Shown: positions 42,735-48,704 of the stretch, one piece after another
How the letters are laid out: each line of letters opens with the position of its first letter
How positions within the stretch are numbered: position 1 is the stretch's first letter
Source: an uncultured Prevotella sp.
GTDB lineage: Bacteria; Bacteroidota; Bacteroidia; Bacteroidales; Bacteroidaceae
Assembly: GCA_934183135.1 (NCBI GenBank)
Contig: CAKPRX010000006.1
Coordinates: forward strand, 1 to 48,704
Direction of reading: 5' to 3'
Length of the DNA stretch: 48,704 bases
Made by a program: the position numbers and the translations under genes
The notes under the pieces: generated by a model
Databases searched by the model: none
Seen by the model: only the letters and a program-made list of their open reading frames with translations
Told to the model about the DNA's origin: nothing

Positions 42735-43976
42735 ATGACAAACATTAAGGTAATCATGCTCACCGTGCTGGCAGTGGCTGGCCTGAGCGTGCAGGCACAG
42801 GTACGCGATGACGCGTCGACAACTATCCAGGAAGACACACTCTTTTACGAATCATTTGATAACATGGCCGGCAAGGGCGGCAACGATGGCGACTGGTCTA
42901 TATCGTATAGCCTGAACGTGTTTCAGTTTAGCACAGCCGGAACCATCAACGAGGGCTGGAAGAACACCGGGACCGATGTGCGCCCGGCCAGCAAGTGCGT
43001 GGCCATAGGCACCAACGGCAACCTGGTATCGCCTGTGCTTGCCAAGCTCAAGGGCGCTGCCGTACTCACATTCCGTGCCGGAGCCACCATCAAGTCCAAG
43101 ACCCGCCTGAAGGTTACCGTGATGAACGGGGGCGAGATAGTGGGTGCCGGAGGTAACGCGGTTACCGTGAACCTGCCCAATAAGGAGTTTGGCACCTTCA
43201 GCTTCATTCTGAAGAACTGCACCGCCAAGACCCAGCTGTCCTTTACCAATCCCGATGCGTTCAAGGCCCTGCTGCTCGACGATGTAACCCTTACCGAGAT
43301 GGTGAGCATAGACGAGGCCAAGAACAACCTGGCCACCATGACCCGCTATAATAATAAGGTGGTCGATGTGGTGCTGGGCCGCGCCATGGCCAGTGGCGAG
43401 TGGAACTCGGTGTGCTTGCCCTTTGCCCTCACTCCGCAGCAGGTGGCCGAGGTCTTTGGCACCGGGGCCCGCCTGGCCCAGTTCGAGAGTGCTCCCCTGG
43501 GTAAGAAGACCCTCAACTTCGTGCTGACCGACCACATCGAGGCCGGCAAACCCTACCTGGTGCTGCCCACCCAGGCCGTGGACAATCCCATTATCCAGGG
43601 CGTTACCATGAAGCTCATCTCCAATCCCATCGTCGTACACGGCGCTTACTCCTTTGTAGGCACCACCAGCCCCGTGTCGCTGCTTACCAGGATGGTGGTC
43701 GTCCAGGCCGACGGTGCGCTGGCCGAGGTGGCCAAGGCCAATAACCTCTACTCGCTGCCCGGGCTCCGTGCCTACTTCGCGCTACCCTCTACCACCACGC
43801 CCGGCGATGTTACCGTGATGATAGGGGCCAGCACCACTACCGACATAGACGGCGTTACGGCCGATGAGGCTCCCGCTGTCACCGCCCCGCTGTACAACGT
43901 AGGCGGCCAGCGTGTGGGCACCCCCGTCCGTGGTAGCGTGTACATCCGGAACGGCAAGAAGTACATAGCCCGCTAA
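42735..43976 (+). CDS. Secreted beta-rich protein of unknown function with a Bacteroidales C-terminal tail module
   Basis: 413 residues from the ATG at 42735, which gives a clean signal peptide (MTNIKVIMLTVLAVAGLSVQAQ). Residues about 30-190 look like a jelly-roll/choice-of-anchor-type domain: DTLFYESFDNMAGKGGNDGD, then conserved short strands and LLLDDVTLTE. Residues about 215-410 form a second module starting WNSVCLPFALTPQQ and ending PLYNVGGQRVG...GSVYIRNGKKYIAR. The same module closes the C10 protease in this window (CWQTLALPFAPSA ... VYTLTGQLVG). The tail resembles sorting or anchoring tails of secreted Bacteroidales proteins. No catalytic motif is visible, so no function is proposed. 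It precedes the GH97 genes but has its own promoter. Confidence 0.8.
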   Translation: MTNIKVIMLTVLAVAGLSVQAQVRDDASTTIQEDTLFYESFDNMAGKGGNDGDWSISYSLNVFQFSTAGTINEGWKNTGTDVRPASKCVAIGTNGNLVSPVLAKLKGAAVLTFRAGATIKSKTRLKVTVMNGGEIVGAGGNAVTVNLPNKEFGTFSFILKNCTAKTQLSFTNPDAFKALLLDDVTLTEMVSIDEAKNNLATMTRYNNKVVDVVLGRAMASGEWNSVCLPFALTPQQVAEVFGTGARLAQFESAPLGKKTLNFVLTDHIEAGKPYLVLPTQAVDNPIIQGVTMKLISNPIVVHGAYSFVGTTSPVSLLTRMVVVQADGALAEVAKANNLYSLPGLRAYFALPSTTTPGDVTVMIGASTTTDIDGVTADEAPAVTAPLYNVGGQRVGTPVRGSVYIRNGKKYIAR

Positions 43977-44044
43977 TCCGGGGTGGCCGGCGGTGTGCAG
44001 AGAGGGAAAAACAGCCGCCGTGACAATAAAAAGCGCTGATTTGT

Positions 44045-44075
44045 TTTGTTTTTCACTTGGCTTGCATTAATTTTG
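44045..44075 (+). promoter_or_regulatory. Promoter of the first GH97 gene
   Basis: TTTG (44045-44048), exactly 19 nt, then TAATTTTG (44068-44075). This is a full consensus match, 45 bp before the ATG at 44121. Confidence 0.85.
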
Positions 44076-44120
44076 TAGTGACTATTCATAATACCAAGTT
44101 TACATTAAAACATACCAAGC

Positions 44121-46103
44121 ATGAAAAGAATGATGATGGCAGCCCTGATGCTGCTCACCGCCGGCACCGTCCTTATGGCCAAGGACTACACCGTGTCGTC
44201 GCCCAACGGACAGCTTACCGCCAAGATAGCGGTGGGCAAGTCTATAACCTACTCGCTGCAGGCCGGCGACGTGTCCCTGGTAACCCCGTCGGCCATAGCC
44301 ATGAAGACCGACCGCGGCACATGGGGCGAGGGTTCGGCCCTGCGCCGCGCCACCACCTCGGCCCACAAAGGCACCATCAAGGCCTTTGCCTATAAGCGCG
44401 CCACGGTGGCCGACGATTACAACCAGCTGCTGCTGCAGTTCAAGGACGGTTTCTCCCTTGTCTTCCGCCTCTACGACGAGGGCATGGCTTACCGCTTTGC
44501 CTCTACCCAGAAGCGCGCGGTGACCATCGTAGACGAGCAGGCCGAGATACGCTTTGCCAAGGACTGGAATGCCTACATCCCCTACGTGCGCGACAAGGGC
44601 GACCGCGAAGACCAGCTCCATAACTCGTTCGAGAACGGCTATACCCACACCCGTCTGTCGCAGCTCAAGCCCACCCAACTCATCTTCAGTCCCCTCATTG
44701 TCGAGGCCGACGGCGGCCGCCGTCTCTGCGTGGCCGAGAGCGATGTCGAGAACTATCCCGGCCAGTTCTGGCTGGGCGACGGCAAGACGGCCTGCATCAA
44801 GGGCGTGTCGGCCCCTTATCCCAGCGGCATCAAGATAGGCGGCTACCGCAAGTTGGAGCAGTTGCCCACCGGTCGCGAGAACTATCTTGTCAAGAGCCTC
44901 CCTCAGCAGACTTTCCCCTGGCGCATTATCGCCTATGCCACGGCCGATGCCCAGCTTCTGGACAACGACATGGTGTATCGCCTGGCCTCGCCCAGCCGTG
45001 TGAGCGACACCTCGTGGATCCGGCCGGGCAAGGTGGCCTGGGACTGGTGGAACGACTGGGGCATCTACAAGGTCGACTTCCGTGCCGGCATCAACACCCA
45101 GACCTATAAGTACTATATCGACTTTGCCAGCCGCCATGGCATCGAGTACATCCTCCTTGACGAGGGCTGGGCTACCATCCGCAAGAACGACCTGTTCAGC
45201 ATCGTCCCTGCCATCAACATGAAGGAGATAGTAGACTATGGCAAGGCAAAGGGGGTGGGCGTCATCCTCTGGGCTGGCTACTACCCCTTTGACAAGGACA
45301 TGGAGCGCGTGTGCAAGCATTACTCCGAGATGGGGGTCAAGGGCTTCAAGGTCGACTTCATCAACAGCGACGATGCCCGCATCGTCGACTTCCACTACCG
45401 CGCCGCCGCCATGGCCGCCAAGTACCATCTGCTCATAGACTTCCACGGCACCTACAAGCCCACGGGCCTGAACCGTACCTATCCTAACGTCATTAACTTC
45501 GAGGGCGTCAACGGCCAGGAGCAGACCAAGTGGTGTACCATGCAGGAGTACGACCAGACCACCTACGATGTTACCGTGCCCTTTGCCCGTATGTTCGCCG
45601 GGCCGATGGACTACACCCAGGGTGCCATGATTAACAGCACCCCCAAGAGCTATGCACCCTCTAACAGCCGCCCCATGAGCCAGGGCACACGTGCCCACCA
45701 GCTGGCCCAGTACGTGGTGTTTCTCTCGCCGCTCAACATGCTCTGCGACAGTCCTACCCACTATGAGCAGGAGCCTGAGTGTACACAGTTTATCGTGGGC
45801 GTGCCCACCGTGTGGGACGAGAGCATAGCCCTGAAGAGCGAGATAGGGCAGTATGTGGCCGTGGCGCGCCGCAAGGGCAACCGCTGGTACGTGGGCGCAC
45901 TGACCAACTGGACACCGCGCGACCTGACGCTCGACCTCTCGCCGCTGCGCGTGGGTGGCCGTAAGGCCGATGCTTTCTACGACGGTATCAATGCCGACCG
46001 CACGGCCGAGGACTACCGTCGCGAGCAGATAACCATACCGCAGGACGGACAGCTCAGGGTACACCTGGCTCCCGGCGGTGGCTTTGCCATGGCTGTAGAG
46101 TAG
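44121..46103 (+). CDS. GH97 glycoside hydrolase, retaining (alpha-galactosidase-like) type, copy 1
   Basis: 660 residues with a signal peptide (1-20, ending VLMA). The GH97 N-terminal beta-sandwich (about 21-280), catalytic TIM barrel (about 300-560) and C-terminal domain (about 575-660) are all present. In the barrel, GFKVDFINSDD places Asp412 where the retaining subgroup (for example BT1871 of B. thetaiotaomicron) has its nucleophile, and NFEGVNGQE places Glu461 as likely acid/base. The inverting SusB-type enzymes lack that Asp, so an alpha-galactosidase-like activity is favoured. Calcium ligands would come from conserved Glu residues such as in HNSFENGY. It is followed by a terminator and a paralogous gene. 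Confidence 0.93.
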   Translation: MKRMMMAALMLLTAGTVLMAKDYTVSSPNGQLTAKIAVGKSITYSLQAGDVSLVTPSAIAMKTDRGTWGEGSALRRATTSAHKGTIKAFAYKRATVADDYNQLLLQFKDGFSLVFRLYDEGMAYRFASTQKRAVTIVDEQAEIRFAKDWNAYIPYVRDKGDREDQLHNSFENGYTHTRLSQLKPTQLIFSPLIVEADGGRRLCVAESDVENYPGQFWLGDGKTACIKGVSAPYPSGIKIGGYRKLEQLPTGRENYLVKSLPQQTFPWRIIAYATADAQLLDNDMVYRLASPSRVSDTSWIRPGKVAWDWWNDWGIYKVDFRAGINTQTYKYYIDFASRHGIEYILLDEGWATIRKNDLFSIVPAINMKEIVDYGKAKGVGVILWAGYYPFDKDMERVCKHYSEMGVKGFKVDFINSDDARIVDFHYRAAAMAAKYHLLIDFHGTYKPTGLNRTYPNVINFEGVNGQEQTKWCTMQEYDQTTYDVTVPFARMFAGPMDYTQGAMINSTPKSYAPSNSRPMSQGTRAHQLAQYVVFLSPLNMLCDSPTHYEQEPECTQFIVGVPTVWDESIALKSEIGQYVAVARRKGNRWYVGALTNWTPRDLTLDLSPLRVGGRKADAFYDGINADRTAEDYRREQITIPQDGQLRVHLAPGGGFAMAVE

Positions 46104-46188
46104 CCACGGCTTGCCCCAAAGGGCTGGAACGTATATAGACAACTACAATGGATACATCCCGAACCATCGGGTGTGCTGGTTAAGATAC

Positions 46189-46228
46189 AAAAAACGGAGA
46201 TGGCCGCTGGCCATTCTCCGTTTTTTTG
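46189..46228 (+). terminator. Terminator between the two GH97 genes
   Basis: AAAACGGAGATGGCC and GGCCATTCTCCGTTTT form a stem with a GCT loop and one bulge, flanked by A and T runs, so it can work in both directions. It lies 85 bp after the first GH97 stop, showing that the paralogues are separate transcription units. Confidence 0.85.
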
Positions 46229-46282
46229 ACTGCGCGGCCCAAAAAACACACGCCACAGGCCACCTTTGTTCCTGTTTTTTCG

Positions 46283-46290
46283 TATTTTTG
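46283..46290 (+). promoter_or_regulatory. -7 box of the second GH97 gene
   Basis: TATTTTTG, 32 bp before the ATG at 46323. A TTTG lies 14 nt upstream, shorter than consensus spacing, so this promoter is weaker or needs an activator. Confidence 0.5.
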
Positions 46291-46322
46291 CATGACAAAA
46301 CGACACTAAATCTATCCTCCCT

Positions 46323-48299
46323 ATGTCTCAACGACTATCGGCAGCCTTGATGCTGCTTGCCCTGTGTGCCACCCTGATGGCCCGAACTTACACCCTTGCC
46401 TCGCCCGACGGGCGGCTCACGGCCCGCATAGACGTGGGCACGGCGCTCACCTACAGCCTGTGGGCTGGCTGCCGCCCACTGATACAGCCCTCGGCGCTGG
46501 CGCTCAGCACCGACCGTGGCCTGTGGGGCAGCGGCAGCCATCTGCGCCGTGCCACCACGACCAGCCATAACGGGCAGATAGCGGCCTGGGGCTATAAGCG
46601 CGCCACGGTAACCGACTGCTACCGCGGGCTGCGGCTCAGTTTTCGCGAGGGGTTCAGCGTAGAGTGGCGTCTCTATGACGAGGGCCTGGCTTACCGCTTC
46701 GTGTCTGACCAGGACCGCGAACTCACCATCCGCGACGAGGTGGCCGAGCTACGCTTTGCCCGCGACTGGCCGGTCTATGCTGCCTATGTCAAGGATCGTG
46801 GCACGCGCGAGGAACAACTGCACAACTCGTTCGAGAATAGCTATGCCCACACCCGTCTGACGGGCCTGGATGCCAGCCGTCTTATCTTCAGTCCGCTGGT
46901 CGTTGAGGCCGACGACGGCCTGCGCCTCTGCGTGGCCGAGAGCGATGTCGAGAACTATCCCGGCCAGTTCTGGGTGGCCGACGGTCACGGTCCCCGCCTC
47001 ACCGCTGTGTCGGCCCGCTATCCGCGCCGCACCGTGGTGGGCGGCCACCGCAACCTGGAGCAGGTGGTGGTCGGCCGCGAGGACTACCTGGTCCGTGCCC
47101 GTGCCCGTCAGCGTATGCCCTGGCGCATAGTGGGTGTGGCCCATGGCGACGCCCAGCTGCTGGACAACGACATGGTGTATCGCCTGGCCTCGCCCAGCCG
47201 TGTGGCCGACACTGCATGGATACGCCCCGGGCTGGCAGCGTGGGACTGGTGGTGCGACCGCCGTCTTGTGGGCGTCCCTTTCCGCTCGGGCATCAACACC
47301 CAGACCTATAAGCACTTTATCGACTTCGCCCAGCGCTACGGCATACCCTACCTGCTTGTCGACGGGGGCTGGAGCCCCCAGGCTGAGAACAACCTGATGA
47401 ACGTGGTGCCCGAGGTAGACTTGCCTGAGCTGGTACGCTACGGGCGCGAGCGGGGCGTGGGGCTGCTGCTGTGGGCTGGCCAGTACTCGTTTGACCGCGA
47501 TATGGAGCGGGTGTGCAGCCACTATGCCGCCATGGGTATCAAGGGGTTCAAGATAGACTTCATTAACCGCGACGATGCCATGGCGGTCAACTTCCATTAC
47601 CGTGCGGCGGCCACCGCGGCCCGTTACCATCTGCTCATAGACTTTCATGGCACCTACAAGCCCACGGGCCTGAACCGCACGTACCCCAATGTGGTCAACT
47701 TCGAGGGCGTTAACGGGCAGGAGCAGGTCAAGTGGAACGCCATCAGGGACTATGACCAGGTGACATACGACGTGACGATGCCCCTGATACGCATGGTGGC
47801 CGGGCCGGTAGACTATACACCGGGAGCCATGGTCAACGGCACGCGCCGCACCTACAGCCCCGGACACCCCATGAGCCAGGGCACGCGTACCCACCAGTTG
47901 GCTCAGTACGTAGTGTTTCTCGCGCCGCTCAACATGCTCTGCGACAGTCCGTCGCGCTATGACCGCGAGCCTGAGTGTACCCGATTTATCGCCTCGGTGC
48001 CCACCGTGTGGGACGAGACCATACCCCTGCAGTGCCAGCTGGGGCAGTATGTGGCCGTGGCGCGCCGGCGGGCGGGCCGGTGGTATGTGGCGGCCCTCGG
48101 CGGATGGACACCGCGTGCGCTGCGGCTCGACCTGACGCCGCTCCACGTGGCTGGCCGCAGGGCCGAGGTGTGGAGCGACGGGGTGAATGCCGACGTGAGT
48201 GCCGACGACTACCGGCACCACACCACGACCGTGCCTGGCGACGCCCAGGTAGACGTACACCTGGCCCCCGGCGGGGGCTTCGTCATGGTCATAGGCTGA
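46323..48299 (+). CDS. GH97 glycoside hydrolase, retaining type, copy 2 (paralogue)
   Basis: 658 residues, with a signal peptide (ending TLMA). It is collinear with copy 1 with no gaps over at least the first 470 residues, so landmarks have the same numbers: HNSFENSY (167-174), Asp412 in GFKIDFINRDD and Glu461 in NFEGVNGQEQ. It should therefore be an active retaining enzyme. Visible differences in the barrel include DEGW to DGGW at 347-350 (Glu348 to Gly) and WNDWGIYKVDF to WCDRRLVGVPF (310-320), both near the substrate side, suggesting a changed specificity. It is more Arg-rich and GC-rich than copy 1. Repeat copy C starts about 95 bp after the stop. Confidence 0.92.
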   Translation: MSQRLSAALMLLALCATLMARTYTLASPDGRLTARIDVGTALTYSLWAGCRPLIQPSALALSTDRGLWGSGSHLRRATTTSHNGQIAAWGYKRATVTDCYRGLRLSFREGFSVEWRLYDEGLAYRFVSDQDRELTIRDEVAELRFARDWPVYAAYVKDRGTREEQLHNSFENSYAHTRLTGLDASRLIFSPLVVEADDGLRLCVAESDVENYPGQFWVADGHGPRLTAVSARYPRRTVVGGHRNLEQVVVGREDYLVRARARQRMPWRIVGVAHGDAQLLDNDMVYRLASPSRVADTAWIRPGLAAWDWWCDRRLVGVPFRSGINTQTYKHFIDFAQRYGIPYLLVDGGWSPQAENNLMNVVPEVDLPELVRYGRERGVGLLLWAGQYSFDRDMERVCSHYAAMGIKGFKIDFINRDDAMAVNFHYRAAATAARYHLLIDFHGTYKPTGLNRTYPNVVNFEGVNGQEQVKWNAIRDYDQVTYDVTMPLIRMVAGPVDYTPGAMVNGTRRTYSPGHPMSQGTRTHQLAQYVVFLAPLNMLCDSPSRYDREPECTRFIASVPTVWDETIPLQCQLGQYVAVARRRAGRWYVAALGGWTPRALRLDLTPLHVAGRRAEVWSDGVNADVSADDYRHHTTTVPGDAQVDVHLAPGGGFVMVIG

Positions 48300-48394
48300 G
48301 GCTACGATGGGGCGGCGGCTCTTTGCGGTTGCGTCAGTGGCCGTCATGGGGAGGAGTTGTGCCTCCTGCCGTTGCTGTGACCATGGCGTGAACT

Positions 48395-48704
48395 GTGAAA
48401 AACCTTTACACGCGACTGTATATTTATGCAAAACTCGGGGCGTTTCTGCATAAATATACAGTCGTAACGCCCGCTTAACGGGGCATAATTTCCAGAAAAA
48501 ATCAACAAACCAGGACCGTTTTCTGGGTCATCGGGGCCGTTTCGGGACATCGCGAGGGTTGCAAAAGTAACAACCTTTTACAAAATAGGGACATTGGGTA
48601 CTTTTCTCGCCGCTATTTTCGCCTCTTACGAGGATGGTTTTCGGGGTCGCCGCGATGGTCATTTTTTTGCTCGCGATGGTCATTACGATTCTAATGACCA
48701 TCGC
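48395..48704 (+). repeat. Dispersed non-coding element, copy C, cut by the window end
   Basis: Same orientation and order as copy B: GTGAAAAACC start, facing dyads at 48417-48430 and 48447-48460, AAAAGTAACAACCTTTTAC at 48563-48581, and the central palindrome beginning at 48669, of which 36 of 40 bases are inside the window. Similarity to copy B reaches left to about 48374 (GACCATGGCGTGAACTG against AACCATGGCATGAACTG). The 3' third of the element must lie beyond base 48704. Confidence 0.9.

Noticed and set aside
44100..46142. Open frame of 680 codons on the minus strand opposite GH97 copy 1, and a similar one at 46749-48431 opposite copy 2
   Set aside because: Both mirror conserved GH97 sequence and exist in both copies only because the paralogues are alike. 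No start context or domain.

Overview
The window is a GC-rich stretch of a Bacteroidales chromosome, most like Prevotellaceae (family placement is an inference). It carries SusC/SusD proteins, many Bacteroidetes lipoprotein and Tat signals, a C10 (streptopain) protease, glycoside hydrolases typical of gut or rumen Bacteroidetes, and repeated promoters of the Bacteroidetes form TTTG-N19/20-TAnnTTTG. No rRNA, tRNA, CRISPR array, transposase or phage gene was seen.

Layout. 1-7781: a polysaccharide-utilisation locus (5'-truncated SusC, SusD, a DUF1735/DUF4361 lipoprotein, GH89 alpha-N-acetylglucosaminidase). 7782-8969: no protein gene; it holds repeat copy A and, on the minus strand, an apparent free-standing structured RNA with its own promoter and terminator. 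8979-13591: orphan sensor kinase, AspT/YidE-type transporter, and an RluA-type pseudouridine synthase on the minus strand. 13717-17362: NahK-like sugar kinase, CBM9-like protein, Fur-family regulator, MATE exporter. 17363-18321: repeat copy B and a leader. 18322-27540: a tight seven-gene operon (two Tat-exported Gfo/Idh/MocA oxidoreductases around a small membrane protein, a double DUF1080 protein, an ApbE-like flavin transferase, GH115 and GH130). Its first steps match the 3-keto-glycoside route of glycan cleavage. 27657-32317, minus strand: a C10 protease and a serpin lipoprotein side by side. 32318-33446: a gene-free kilobase with tandem 21-bp repeats, a palindrome of about 215 bp, a second inverted repeat and purine tracts. 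33447-40356, minus strand: conserved housekeeping cluster tsaB, DUF4290, murA, rimM, dxr, rseP, trpS. 40443-42510: divergent yicC-gmk-nadD. 42735-43976: secreted protein. 44121-48299: tandem GH97 paralogues. 48300-48704: repeat copy C, cut by the window end.

The most unusual items are (1) a dispersed non-coding element of about 480 bp, present three times, carrying a 17-bp-arm perfect palindrome and several TGnATwwwwATnCA dyads that look like ARG-box operators; (2) the candidate RNA of about 370 nt with a pseudoknot-capable core; (3) the exported 3-keto-glycoside operon with an odd ApbE and a 2-TM protein; (4) the protease/serpin pair; and (5) the large palindrome upstream of the serpin. MurA carries Asp at the fosfomycin-target Cys position.
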